From NCBI RefSeq assembly GCF_014650455.1, contig NZ_BMUZ01000006.1:1-64000 (forward strand): DNA of 64,000 bases, read 5' to 3'. Of the stretch, positions 51,120 to 60,383 are shown in pieces. Position numbers and translations under genes: made by a program. This stretch comes from Streptomyces xanthochromogenes (GTDB lineage: Bacteria; Actinomycetota; Actinomycetes; Streptomycetales; Streptomycetaceae). The notes below the pieces were generated by a model, which did not search any database, was not told where the DNA came from, and saw nothing but the letters and a program-made list of their open reading frames with translations. The first letter of the stretch is position 1. Every line of letters starts with the position of its first letter.

Positions 51120-53186
51120 CTACTCCTTGGAGTGTTCGGCGTCAGTGTCCGACTGGAGCGCCTGGGGGGAGGTGTGGGTCGACTGTGCTGCGTGGCTCTG
51201 CTGTGCCTCGGCGAGTCCGATGCCCCGCTGGAACGCCGCCATCAACCCCGGGTCGTGCAGGGCGTGTTCCTCGCTCCTGCGGGGTACGGGGGCGTCTCGC
51301 AACTGGGGTACGAGGTGTTCCTGGCTGCGCCGCCGGGGCAGGTCGGGGCGGCCCATGGTGCCGCGCACGGCTCCGTTCCGCTCCCGGGGCGCGCCGGTCA
51401 GACGCGGTTCGGCGGGCTCGGCGGTGGTGCCGTGCTGGATGCCGGGGGTCGCCGCGGCCGGGTTGGGCCGCTCGTCGAGCGCCCCGCGCACCGGTAGCGG
51501 GCCGTTGCCGCGCCCTGCCGTGGTCGGCTCGGTGAGATAGGGCCGAGGAGGGGGCAACAGGTCGACAGCGGGCCGCACTTGATGCCCGTGCTCCGCTCGC
51601 AGCGGGTCCGCGTGCCGGGGCTCGCGGTGCGCGGGCTCCTGGTGTGCGGGCTCCTGGTGTACGGGCTGGGGCCGCGGGGATTCCTGGTGTACGGGCTGGG
51701 TCACTGGGGGTTCGTGCCGTACGGGTTCGGGGTGTACGGGTTCCCGGTGGGCCGGAGTGAGCGCGGGTGCGGACATCGGGGCCGGGAGGGGGGCGGTCGC
51801 CTCGGCGGGCCGGGCGGCCTCGGCGGGGGCCTGGACCACCTGGTTCCGGCCGGTGCTCTCGCGCTCGGGTTCGTGCGCCGACTCCTGCTGGGGGTGCTCC
51901 TGCTGGTTGAGGCCTCCGGACTCGGCACCCAACAGGCCCTGCGGCAGCACCAGTACGGCCTGGACACCGCCGTAGATGTTGGTCTGCAGGCGTACCGCGA
52001 TACCGTGCCTGCGGGCGAGCGCGGAGACCACGAACAGTCCGATGCGGCCGTCCTGCAGCAGGTGGGCGACGTTGACCTGGTCGGGGTCGGAGAGCAGCGC
52101 GTTCATCTTGTTCTGCTCGGTGACCGGCATGCCGAGGCCGCGGTCCTCGACCTCGACGGCCAGACCCGCCGTCACGAACTGTGCGCGCAGCAGGACTTGG
52201 GTGTGCGGGGCGGAGAACACCGTCGCGTTCTCGACGAGTTCGGCGAGGAGGTGGATGACGTCGGCGACGGCGTGGCCGCGCAGCGTTCCGTCGATCGGCG
52301 GGACGAGTTTGACGCGGGGGTACTGCTCGACCTCGGCGATCGAGGACCGCAGGACCTCGGTCATGGTGACCGGGTGCGACCACTGGCGCCGCGAGATGGC
52401 GCCGCCGAGCACGGCGAGGTTCTCGGCGTGCCGGCGGATGCGGGTGGCGAGGTGGTCGACGTGGAAGAGGCCCTTGAGCAGTTCGGGGTCCTCGACCTCG
52501 TTCTCCAGCTCGTCCAGGAGCTGGATCTCCCGGTGGACGAGGGACTGCAGCCTGCGGGCGAGGTTGACGAACACCTCGACCTTCTGTTCGTTGCCGACGC
52601 TGCTGGAGAGCTGGGAGGCCTGCACCACGGCGACCACGGCCGCGTCGTGGGAACGGGTCAGTTCGTGCGCCAGCAGTTCGAACTCGTCCGCTCCTGGCGG
52701 CAGTTGGGCCGGAGCCCTGCGTGTCGGCGGCCCCTCGCCACGGCGCAGCGCGTCCACGACCGTACGGAGGTCCGCGGCGGAGCGGGCGCTGCCGCGGCGC
52801 AGCCCGTTGGCGCGGCCGAGCACGGTCTTGGCCGCGCGGTCCGCGCCGATCCCGGCCGCGACCAGAGCGGCGAGGGCGAGCACGGCGAATCCCGCGAGCA
52901 TGGCCCACAGGCCCATGGAGGGGTGCCGGCCGGTGGAGTGCAGGGTGAAGGCGACGGCGGCCGCTCCGCACAGCACCGCAACGGTGGCGGGCAGCACGGC
53001 GGCGCGCACCAGCTGCGGACGTATGCGGGATTCGGGTGCCGGGCGCGGCCCTGGGGGCGTAGCCGCCCGGCCCGGGGCGGGGCGTCCGGCGTCGACGGCG
53101 GGCTGCTGCGGCCGGGTGGTGTTGCGGCCGTGCCGCCCGCCCTCGCGGCGGTCCGGCCGCGCTGCGGGTGCGCGGAGGTGAGACAT
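51120..53186 (-). CDS. cvnA: Conservon sensor histidine kinase-like protein (CvnA)
   Basis: The 688-aa protein has a disordered N-terminus and two membrane helices (about 57-80 and 90-113). A dimerisation/H-box region follows (FHVDHLATRIRRHAENLAVLGG near 240), then an HATPase domain with N-box LAELVENATVFS near 310 and G-box DRGLGM near 345. A long Pro/His/Glu-rich tail (about 435-688) contains short HQEP/HREP-type repeats. ATG 53186 is chosen by domain layout. It is the first gene of the cvnA-B-C-D-GAF operon; the 227-bp region upstream presumably holds the promoter. Confidence 0.93.
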   Translation of the reverse strand: MSHLRAPAARPDRREGGRHGRNTTRPQQPAVDAGRPAPGRAATPPGPRPAPESRIRPQLVRAAVLPATVAVLCGAAAVAFTLHSTGRHPSMGLWAMLAGFAVLALAALVAAGIGADRAAKTVLGRANGLRRGSARSAADLRTVVDALRRGEGPPTRRAPAQLPPGADEFELLAHELTRSHDAAVVAVVQASQLSSSVGNEQKVEVFVNLARRLQSLVHREIQLLDELENEVEDPELLKGLFHVDHLATRIRRHAENLAVLGGAISRRQWSHPVTMTEVLRSSIAEVEQYPRVKLVPPIDGTLRGHAVADVIHLLAELVENATVFSAPHTQVLLRAQFVTAGLAVEVEDRGLGMPVTEQNKMNALLSDPDQVNVAHLLQDGRIGLFVVSALARRHGIAVRLQTNIYGGVQAVLVLPQGLLGAESGGLNQQEHPQQESAHEPERESTGRNQVVQAPAEAARPAEATAPLPAPMSAPALTPAHREPVHPEPVRHEPPVTQPVHQESPRPQPVHQEPAHQEPAHREPRHADPLRAEHGHQVRPAVDLLPPPRPYLTEPTTAGRGNGPLPVRGALDERPNPAAATPGIQHGTTAEPAEPRLTGAPRERNGAVRGTMGRPDLPRRRSQEHLVPQLRDAPVPRRSEEHALHDPGLMAAFQRGIGLAEAQQSHAAQSTHTSPQALQSDTDAEHSKE

Positions 53187-53413
53187 CGGCGTCCTCGGTG
53201 CGTGGGGTCTCAGGGGGGTCACTGCGGCGGGCCCAACTCGGCTTTTGTACGGCCCACTTTGATCGTCGACCACTCACCGTAGTGTTCAATCCATCACCCT
53301 CGGTGCGCAGTTGGCAAACTTCCCCGCACAGCGTCCCGCTCTGGTATGACGCCTCGTACGACAGACCGATAGTTCCGGGCGGCGCGGCGCCCGTTACCCG
53401 TGCCGGGCCGGGC

Positions 53414-55492
53414 TCAGTCGCTGGAGCCGGGCCCGGGCAGGGCGGTCGTGGTGAGCGTTCCGGCGGGCTGTCCGTCGAGCGCGCCCTCGATGGAGTCGCG
53501 CCAGACGGGCCCGGCGAGGGTGCCGCCGAACGCCTGGCCGACGGTGTTGCCGCCGATGCTCTGGCCGTCGAGGTCGTGCGGGCTGCGGGTGTCACTGACG
53601 ACGGCGGCGCCGGCCAGTTCGGGCGTGTATCCGGCGAACCAGACCTGCTTGCTCTCGTCGGTGGTTCCGGTCTTGCCCGCGCTGTCGCGGTCGGTGAGCC
53701 CGGCCGGCTTGCCGGTGCCGTCCTGCACGACGCCGAGCAGCATGGTGGTCACGGTGTCGGCGGTCTCCGCGGACATCACCTGGTGGCAGTCCGCCTGCGG
53801 CACGGCGACGCTCCCGCCGTCCGGCTTGGTCACCGCGCTGATCGCGACCGGGGTGCAGTACGTGCCGTGGTTGGCGAAGGTCGCGTACACATTGGCCATC
53901 TCCAGCGGGGTCAGGTCGTTGCTGCCCAGCGTGAGCGACGGCACCACTTGCAGCTTGGTGCCGCCCGCCTGGGCCGTGATGCCGAGCGCGTTGGCCATCT
54001 TCGACACGTCGCACAGGCCGGTGTCGGCCTCCAGCTGGGCGAAGTAGGTGTTGACCGACTGGGCCATGGCGTCCGGCATGGCGAAGGGCCCGGTCAGGGA
54101 CTGGCTGTCGTTGTGGACCTCGCCGTTCTCCGGGTAGGTGTTGCCGGCGCAGTCGGACATTGCCGGCCAGGGCATGGAGTAGGGCGCCGGGTACTGCTGG
54201 CCGGGGCTGGTGCCCTTCTCCAGGGCCGCCGCCGCCACGATCGGCTTGAACGTGGAACCGGTCGGGAAGCCCAGGCCGCCGCCCATCTTCGTGCCGACGT
54301 TGAGGTTGATCTCGGTCTGGTGATCGCCCAGGCCGTAGTCGCGGCTCTGCCCCATCGCGACGATCTTGCCGGTGCCGGGCTGGACGAGGCTCATCACGGC
54401 GGCGGCGTCGTCCGTGGTGTACGCGTGCGAGGTGACCGAATCCTGCAGGGCGTTCTGCGCCTTGGGCGACAGGGTGGTGTGGATCTGGAGTCCGCCCCTG
54501 CTCCACAGCGCCCGCCGGTCGGTCGCGGTCCTGCCGAAGGCCGGGTCGGTAAGGACGATCTTGTGTACGTAGTCGCAGAAGAAGCCCTCGCCGTGCTGGG
54601 CGGTGATGCAGCCCTGGCGGGGCTTGCTCACCTTGAGCCTGATCGGTACGGCGATGGCCTGCCGCGCCTGGGCCGCGGTGATCGAACCGTACTGGGCCAT
54701 CTTGTTCAGGACCGTGTCACGGCGCTGCTTGGCCAGGCGGGCGTTGGTCACCGGGTCGTACATGGACGGCGACTGGACGAGCCCGGCGAGGAGGGCGGCC
54801 TGGGGCAGGGTGAGGTCCTTGGCGTGCACGCTGAAATAGCGCTCGGCGGCCGCTTCGATGCCGTAGGCCTGCTCGCCGAAGAACGTGATGTTCAGGTAGT
54901 TGGTGAGGATCTGGTCCTTGGGCAGCGTCTGCTCCAGCTCGATCGCGTAGCGCAGCTCCTGGATCTTGCGTCCTATGGTCTGCCGCTGGGCTTCGAGCAC
55001 CGCTTTCTGGTCACTGCCCGCCTGCTCGACGAAGACGTTCTTCACATACTGCTGGGTCAGGGTGGAGGCACCCTGGGACACGGCGCCGCTGGCCGCGTTC
55101 TTGTTCAGGGCGCGCAGGACGCCCTGGAGGTCCACGGCCCCGTGCTGGTAGAAGCGGTTGTCCTCGATGTCGACCAGCGCTTTGCGCATCACCGGGGCGA
55201 TCTGCTCACCGGGTATGACGGTGCGGTCCCGGTCGTAGACGGTGGCGATGAGGCCACCGTCGGCGTCGTATATCTGGGACGCCTGGGAGAGCGGGGGTGT
55301 CTTGAACACGTCGGGCAGGTTGTTGAAGCTCTCGGCGGCCGACTTGGCCCCCACGCCGAGCGCCCCAGCCACCGGCAGCGCCAACCCGGCGGCCATGCCG
55401 CCCGCCAGAACGCTGACCCCGAGGAACTTGAGGAAGCGGGTGAACGGCGAGGCGGGCGGGCGCGGGTGCGTGAAGGGCATACGGCGAAACAT
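53414..55492 (-). CDS. Class A bifunctional penicillin-binding protein
   Basis: The 692-aa protein has a short cytoplasmic N-terminus and one membrane helix (about 24-45). A GT51 glycosyltransferase domain follows (about 70-250, with VDIEDNRFYQHGAVD and QGASTLTQQYVKNV), then a transpeptidase domain (about 340-650) with STFK, SVN and KTG active-site motifs. It polymerises and cross-links peptidoglycan outside the membrane. ATG 55492 is taken as start. It is 227 bp upstream of the conservon on the same strand but is probably separately expressed. Confidence 0.94.
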   Translation of the reverse strand: MFRRMPFTHPRPPASPFTRFLKFLGVSVLAGGMAAGLALPVAGALGVGAKSAAESFNNLPDVFKTPPLSQASQIYDADGGLIATVYDRDRTVIPGEQIAPVMRKALVDIEDNRFYQHGAVDLQGVLRALNKNAASGAVSQGASTLTQQYVKNVFVEQAGSDQKAVLEAQRQTIGRKIQELRYAIELEQTLPKDQILTNYLNITFFGEQAYGIEAAAERYFSVHAKDLTLPQAALLAGLVQSPSMYDPVTNARLAKQRRDTVLNKMAQYGSITAAQARQAIAVPIRLKVSKPRQGCITAQHGEGFFCDYVHKIVLTDPAFGRTATDRRALWSRGGLQIHTTLSPKAQNALQDSVTSHAYTTDDAAAVMSLVQPGTGKIVAMGQSRDYGLGDHQTEINLNVGTKMGGGLGFPTGSTFKPIVAAAALEKGTSPGQQYPAPYSMPWPAMSDCAGNTYPENGEVHNDSQSLTGPFAMPDAMAQSVNTYFAQLEADTGLCDVSKMANALGITAQAGGTKLQVVPSLTLGSNDLTPLEMANVYATFANHGTYCTPVAISAVTKPDGGSVAVPQADCHQVMSAETADTVTTMLLGVVQDGTGKPAGLTDRDSAGKTGTTDESKQVWFAGYTPELAGAAVVSDTRSPHDLDGQSIGGNTVGQAFGGTLAGPVWRDSIEGALDGQPAGTLTTTALPGPGSSD

Positions 55493-55726
55493 ACTGAGCA
55501 GACCTATGAATCGCGTCAAACAATCGTCTTTGAAGCGTGATTCCGGCCGACTCGGGCCGAGACCGTTCGCCGGAGGGTTCCCCAGGCCCCGCACAGCCGG
55601 TCCGGCCCCGAGCATCCCGCCGCCGGGGACCGGACGCAGGACACGGGCACGAGACGCAGGACAGCAGGACGGCCTCCGGGCCCCGCCCGGCACCGGATGC
55701 CCCGGACGCCGGATACTGGACTGCGC

Positions 55727-55765
55727 GGTGGTGATTGACGGTGGTGATTGACGGTGGTGATTGAC
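55727..55765 (+). repeat. Three perfect 13-bp tandem repeats before an esterase gene
   Basis: ggtggtgattgac occurs three times in a row (55727-55739, 55740-55752, 55753-55765), flanked on both sides by gactgcgcggt. The block ends 8 bp before the esterase ATG, where a ribosome site would be expected. Confidence 0.85.
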
Positions 55766-55773
55766 TGCGCGGT

Positions 55774-56874
55774 ATGGATCGAGCGCGCACGCCCACACCC
55801 CGCCCGGACGTGCCGGTGGCCGCTCCCGCCCCACCCTCGCTCGATCCCGAACTGAGCCTGGCGCGAGCGGCGTTGGGGGTCGCGGCGACCGCGCCCGTCA
55901 CCCCCGGGAACCTCGCGGAGCGGCAGCGCCTCGATGCCGCCGCCCGGCCTCGGCCGACGGCCGACGAGCTCGGCGCCGACGGGCGCTTCGAGGTGCGTGA
56001 GGTACGCGTCCCGGGCCGCTCGGGCCGGCCCGGTGTCACGCTGGTCGGCGCGCGGCCCGCCGGAGCCGTCGGGCCGCTGCCGTTGCTCTACTACCTGCAC
56101 GGTGGCGGCATGATCATGGGCAACGCGTGGTCCGTGCTGCCACGGGTGCTGCGCGAGTGGGCCCTCCCCCTGGGGTTGGCCGTCGCCTCGGTGGAGTACC
56201 CGCTGGCGCCGCGGGCGCGGTATCCCGTGCCGGTGGAGTCCTGCTACGCCGGGCTCGTGTGGGTGGCCGAGCACGCCGACGCGCTGGGCGTCGACGCGGG
56301 CCGGATCGTCGTCGCGGGCAAGAGCGCCGGCGGCGGGCTCGCCGCGGCGCTCGCGCTGCTCACCCGCGACCGGGGCGGGCCCGTACCGGTCGGGCAGCTG
56401 CTCCTGTCACCGATGCTGGACGATCGCGGCGACACCTTCTCCAGCCATCAGCCGGCGACGGTCGACATCTGGGACCGCACCTCCAACTCCACAGCGTGGC
56501 AAGCACTGTTGGGGTCCCGGTACGGCAGCGCGGACCTCTCGCCGTACGCGGCTCCCGCGCGCGCGACGGACCTGGCGGGGCTGCCAGCGGCCTACATCGA
56601 CGTCGGGTCGGCAGAGACCTTCCGGGACGAGGGCGTCGCCTACGCCCAGGCGATCTGGGCAGCCGGCGGCGCGGCCGAACTGCACGTGTGGCCGGGCGCG
56701 TTCCACGGCTTCGACACCGTCGCACCCCGGGCGGCGCTCAGCCGGGACGCGCTGGACGCCCGCACCCGCTGGCTCCGCCGCGCCCTCACCCGGCCCGGCA
56801 CGGACACCGACACCGACGCCGACGCCGACGTCGGCACCGGCACCGGCACCGGCACCGGCACCGGCACCAGCTGA
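55774..56874 (+). CDS. Alpha/beta-hydrolase, hormone-sensitive-lipase (HSL) type esterase
   Basis: A 366-aa HSL-family hydrolase with oxyanion motif YLHGGGMIMG near residue 110, nucleophile Ser in GKSAGG near 173, an acid in the D-V-G-S-A-E-T-F-R-D segment near 275, and catalytic His in AFHGFD near 311. The C-terminus carries a low-complexity Thr/Asp/Ala then Gly/Thr tail. No normal ribosome site precedes ATG 55774, because 13-bp repeats take its place, so the mRNA may be leaderless. Confidence 0.88.
   Translation: MDRARTPTPRPDVPVAAPAPPSLDPELSLARAALGVAATAPVTPGNLAERQRLDAAARPRPTADELGADGRFEVREVRVPGRSGRPGVTLVGARPAGAVGPLPLLYYLHGGGMIMGNAWSVLPRVLREWALPLGLAVASVEYPLAPRARYPVPVESCYAGLVWVAEHADALGVDAGRIVVAGKSAGGGLAAALALLTRDRGGPVPVGQLLLSPMLDDRGDTFSSHQPATVDIWDRTSNSTAWQALLGSRYGSADLSPYAAPARATDLAGLPAAYIDVGSAETFRDEGVAYAQAIWAAGGAAELHVWPGAFHGFDTVAPRAALSRDALDARTRWLRRALTRPGTDTDTDADADVGTGTGTGTGTGTS
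56801..56871 (+). repeat. Hexanucleotide microsatellite in the esterase 3' end
   Basis: gacacc/gacgcc units followed by about five ggcacc units encode a TDTD/ADAD then GTGTGT tail. All changes are in multiples of three, so repeat-number variation would change only tail length. Confidence 0.8.
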
Positions 56875-56947
56875 GCCGCCCGGGCAGGGCCGATGCCCCC
56901 AACTGCCGTACGACGGACGGGATCACGAGCGGCACCGCGCCCCGGCC

Positions 56948-57433
56948 TCACCCCTCCAGCGCCGAACCGCAGCTCCAGCAGAACCGGGCGGCGCGCTCCG
57001 TGGCCAGGCGGCCGCATTCGGGGCAGACCCGGCCGAGCAGACAGGCGCTCTCGCCGCCCTCGGCAGGCGGCGGCGCCCCGATGGTGAGCCCGGGCCTGCG
57101 CGGGTGCACGGAGAGGTAGCCCATTCCGTCGGCCCCGCTGGAGAGTGCCCGGCGCGAACCCTTGGGCAGCCAGAGCGCGGTGACCGGCCGCAGGGGCAGG
57201 GTGCCCGACTCCGTACGGAGTTCACCCCCGCCTTCGAGCACGACCAGCAGGACGTCGAGCCGGAGGTCCGTGTGCTCGTCGATGGTGCGCCCGGGCGGCA
57301 GCCGCAGCAGGTTGGCGTCCAGATCACGCCCGCTCTCGGCGAGCCGCCACAGGGCGCCGCCCGTGTGCGAGGACGCCGCCGCGAGCTCCCGGCCGAGATC
57401 GGCCACCAGTCGCGCACCGTGTTGTTCCGTCAC
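56948..57433 (-). CDS. Cupin-fold protein with C-terminal zinc ribbon
   Basis: The 161-aa protein has a cupin-like beta-barrel region (about 25-115, with LPPGRTIDEHTDLRLDVLLVVLEGGGEL) and a C-terminal CPECG...CWSCG zinc ribbon (about 130-158). GTG 57433 is chosen because GGGAGGG lies upstream. Only one side of the usual cupin metal site is obvious. Role unknown; binding of a small ligand or protein is plausible. Confidence 0.75.
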   Translation of the reverse strand: MTEQHGARLVADLGRELAAASSHTGGALWRLAESGRDLDANLLRLPPGRTIDEHTDLRLDVLLVVLEGGGELRTESGTLPLRPVTALWLPKGSRRALSSGADGMGYLSVHPRRPGLTIGAPPPAEGGESACLLGRVCPECGRLATERAARFCWSCGSALEG

Positions 57434-57681
57434 CGCGTCACCCTCCCACTGCCCCCACCGACCGGCTCGGCCGCCCGGTCCACCACCCACGCGCGTGCGC
57501 GGCGCATCGTCCGTCCCTCAGCAGAACACGTCGGGGTACGGGGTGCTGGACACCGCGTTCGCTCAGCCCTGGCCGACGGTACGCACCTCGGCCGGGGTCA
57601 AGAACGCGATCGCGCACGGCAGTTGGCGCCGGAACCGCAGGAATCCGGCCACGCCGGGCGCACGGCACGGGCCCGTCATCG

Positions 57682-58878
57682 TCAGCGTTCGCCCGCCAGG
57701 TCGAGCTCGCCCACCGGGAGCGGGGTGACGGCCGTTTCGCGGGGGCTGCGCCACGGGTGGGCGAGGGGGGCCGAGAGGGGGCGCCACCACGGGTCGGCGG
57801 GGACGGCTCCCGCGGGCTCGAAGGGCTCGCCGGGGCGGGGGAATGCCGCCGTCTGGCCCGCCTCGTCTGCGGCGTCCTTCGTCCACTCGCCGGGCTCCGC
57901 CCAGGCGTGCGGCGCGAGGTTGAAGGTGCCCCAGTGGATCGGCATGACCACGCCGTGCGGGGCGCCGCCCTGGAGGTCGAGGTGGGCGCGCAGGCCCTCG
58001 GCGGGGGTCATGTGGATGTCGGGCCAGAACTCGGAGTAGGCCCCGATCTGGATCATCGTCGCGTCGAACGGGCCGTGCTCCGCCCCGATGTCGCGGAAGC
58101 CGCCGAAGTAACCCGTGTCACCGCTGTGGTAGATCCGGTGCTCGGGCCCGGCCACCACCCAGGACGCCCAGAGCGTGTGCTGCTGGTTGCGCAGGCCGCG
58201 GCCGCAGAAGTGGCGGGCCGGGGTAGCGGTGAGCGTGATGCCGTTGACCTTCGCGGACTCGTTCCAGTCCAGCTCGTGGATCCGCTCCACGGGTACGCCC
58301 CAGTGCTCCAGATGGGCACCGACGCCGAGCGGCACCGCGAACACCGTGCCGGTGCCGACGAGGGCGCGGATGGTGGGCAGGTCGAGGTGGTCGTAGTGGT
58401 CGTGCGAGATGACGACGACGTCGACCGGGCCGAGCGCGGCCAGCGGCAGCGGGACGGGGTGCAGTCGCTTGGGTCCCGCGAAGGCGAAGGGGGAGCAGCG
58501 CTCGCCCCACACCGGGTCGAAGAGGACCCGGCGCCCGTCGATCTCGGCGAGCACACTGGAATGCCCCATCCAGGTGATCCGCAGCCCGGTGGCCGGCGGC
58601 TTCGCGATGTCCGCGAGCGTGGTGGGGTGGACCGGGATGGTGCCGGTGGGGGCGCGGCGCGCGCGCTGCTCCTTGGCGAAGAACTGCTTCGCGAACTCCA
58701 GGGTCGAGCCCGACGGCCGGGTCCGCGCGCCCTCGGGGTTCTGGAACACGCCGTCCGCGAAGTTCGGCGAGCGGCGGATGCGCGCCAGCCGCTCCCCCGC
58801 TGGGTCGGCGCCGAACGCGTCGGCCCGCAGCTCGCGGAGTCTGGAGCGAAGGGGAAGCAGAGAACCAGCGCCGGTCAC
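57682..58878 (-). CDS. Metallo-beta-lactamase-fold hydrolase (NAPE-PLD/UlaG-like)
   Basis: The 398-aa MBL-fold protein has HDHYDHLD near residue 150 (dinuclear metal site), GHSSVLAEI before it, the later HSGDTGYFGGF near 245, and a C-terminal His in PIHWGTFN. These marks fit the NAPE-PLD/UlaG branch, which hydrolyses phosphodiesters or lactones. GTG 58878 follows AGGAGG; an upstream in-frame ATG (58908) lacks such a site. It stands alone. Confidence 0.92.
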   Translation of the reverse strand: MTGAGSLLPLRSRLRELRADAFGADPAGERLARIRRSPNFADGVFQNPEGARTRPSGSTLEFAKQFFAKEQRARRAPTGTIPVHPTTLADIAKPPATGLRITWMGHSSVLAEIDGRRVLFDPVWGERCSPFAFAGPKRLHPVPLPLAALGPVDVVVISHDHYDHLDLPTIRALVGTGTVFAVPLGVGAHLEHWGVPVERIHELDWNESAKVNGITLTATPARHFCGRGLRNQQHTLWASWVVAGPEHRIYHSGDTGYFGGFRDIGAEHGPFDATMIQIGAYSEFWPDIHMTPAEGLRAHLDLQGGAPHGVVMPIHWGTFNLAPHAWAEPGEWTKDAADEAGQTAAFPRPGEPFEPAGAVPADPWWRPLSAPLAHPWRSPRETAVTPLPVGELDLAGER

Positions 58879-59043
58879 GGCACCTCCTGGGGTTCGGGGT
58901 GTTTCCATTATGGGCGGCCGCCCCGTGCGCACTTCCGCGGGGACGGCTGTACTGGTGAGGGGGTCTTCACTCCGGCAACGGTGGAACGGCGTCCGCCGTC
59001 CCCGCCGGTGGGCCCCATCGCGTCGGCACCGGCAGGGCCGCCT

Positions 59044-59493
59044 TCAGGCCCCGTCGCGCCGGGGCTGCCCGTACGCACGTTCCACCCTCAGGCGCAGCAC
59101 GAGGCGCCGGTCGCGGACCATGGCCGCGCGGTAGTCGTCCCAGTCGTCGTGCTCGCCCCGGACGTCCCGGAACAGGGTGATCAGCTCCTCGACCGTCGCG
59201 TCGTGCGGGTCGGCGGCGACCGGGGTGAGGTCGGCCGTACCCTCCACGACCGTCCACGCCCAGCGGTCGTCGCTGGTCACGTGGTAGCTCGCGCGGGCGT
59301 CGCGGCGCAGGTTCCTGGTCTTGGCCCGGTCGTCGGTGAGGGAGACCCTGATGACGCCCTCCGCCGGGTAGTAGTGGTGGTTCACGTTGGAGAGCTGGGG
59401 CCGTCCGTCCCGTTTCAGGGTGACGAGCACTCCGCCGTCCTGCTCGCCGACCAGCTTCAGCAGAGCTTCCTGGGACACCTCGATAGCCGTCAT
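59044..59493 (-). CDS. PPOX-class (F420-type) oxidoreductase
   Basis: A 149-aa split-barrel flavin/F420-binding protein. LVTLKRDGRPQLSNVNHHYY, then TRNLRRDARASYHV and TVVEGTADLTPV are typical of actinobacterial PPOX-class F420-dependent enzymes. ATG 59493 faces the GNAT gene across 70 bp. Substrate unknown. Confidence 0.92.
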   Translation of the reverse strand: MTAIEVSQEALLKLVGEQDGGVLVTLKRDGRPQLSNVNHHYYPAEGVIRVSLTDDRAKTRNLRRDARASYHVTSDDRWAWTVVEGTADLTPVAADPHDATVEELITLFRDVRGEHDDWDDYRAAMVRDRRLVLRLRVERAYGQPRRDGA

Positions 59494-59563
59494 GGCTGGT
59501 GAACGCCCATCCGGGCGCCCGGATTCCCGGGAGCCGCCCGGCGGCGCCTGCCATGATGCGGGG

Positions 59564-60163
59564 ATGATCACTCCGATACCGCCCGTGGTGCCCGCGGGCC
59601 GCATGGCCCGGCAGCAGCAGCCGACCTTCGTCCTGCCCGGCGGCCGTGAGCTGCGCCCCTGGCGGGAGACCGACGCGGACACGCTGGTCGCCTCGTGCCT
59701 GGATCCGGAGATCGTGCGCTGGAACCGCGTCGAGCAGCTGTCACCGGCCACGGCCCGCCGGAAGATCGCCCAATGGGGGCAGCGCTGGGCGGAGGAGGCA
59801 GCGGCGATCTGGGCGATCTCGCGGCGCGAGGACGACCGGGCCGTGGGCCTGATGGGACTGGGCGACTTCGATCTCCGGGGCGGCAGCGCGGAGCTCCTCT
59901 ACTGGCTGCTCCCGTCCGGCCGTGGCGAAGGCGCCGCGCTCGACGCCACCGTACGGGTCAGCCGGTGGGCGCTGGATGAGCTCGGGCTGCACCGGCTGAG
60001 GCTCACGCACTCCGTGGGCAACCCGGCCTCGTGCCGGGTGGCGCAGCGGGCCGGGTTCGCCCTGGAGGGCACGATGCGCAGCGCTCTGCTGCACGCCGAC
60101 GGCTGGCACGACGAGCACCTGCACGCCCGCGTCGCAGGCGACCCCTGGCCGGACGGCAGCTGA
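59564..60163 (+). CDS. GNAT-family N-acetyltransferase (RimJ/RimL type)
   Basis: The 199-aa protein has the RimJ/RimL-like GNAT pattern: LRPWRETDADTLVASCLDPEI near residue 30, the acetyl-CoA region LLPSGRGEGAALDATVRVSRW near 115, and NPASCRVAQRAGFALEGTMR near 150. ATG 59564 gives an N-terminal extension of about 20 residues before the fold; an internal ATG at codon 14 is an alternative. Substrate may be a protein N-terminus or small amine. Confidence 0.88.
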   Translation: MITPIPPVVPAGRMARQQQPTFVLPGGRELRPWRETDADTLVASCLDPEIVRWNRVEQLSPATARRKIAQWGQRWAEEAAAIWAISRREDDRAVGLMGLGDFDLRGGSAELLYWLLPSGRGEGAALDATVRVSRWALDELGLHRLRLTHSVGNPASCRVAQRAGFALEGTMRSALLHADGWHDEHLHARVAGDPWPDGS

Positions 60164-60383
60164 CCCCACCCCCGGGGGCCGTCGCGCACCGCACGGCCCC
60201 ACCGGGAGGCCGGGGCGGCGCGCGCCACCGGTACCGCCTGCGTCGCTCCAGCGGTTCGCACGGGCCGGGCAGAGCCCACGGCCACCCCGCTATGCACTCG
60301 ATGTATACACCTCGCGTATAGTCCGACGAGGGCCCCCACCTGGGGACCTCTCGACGAACACACCCGACGGGGAGGGCACCGCC

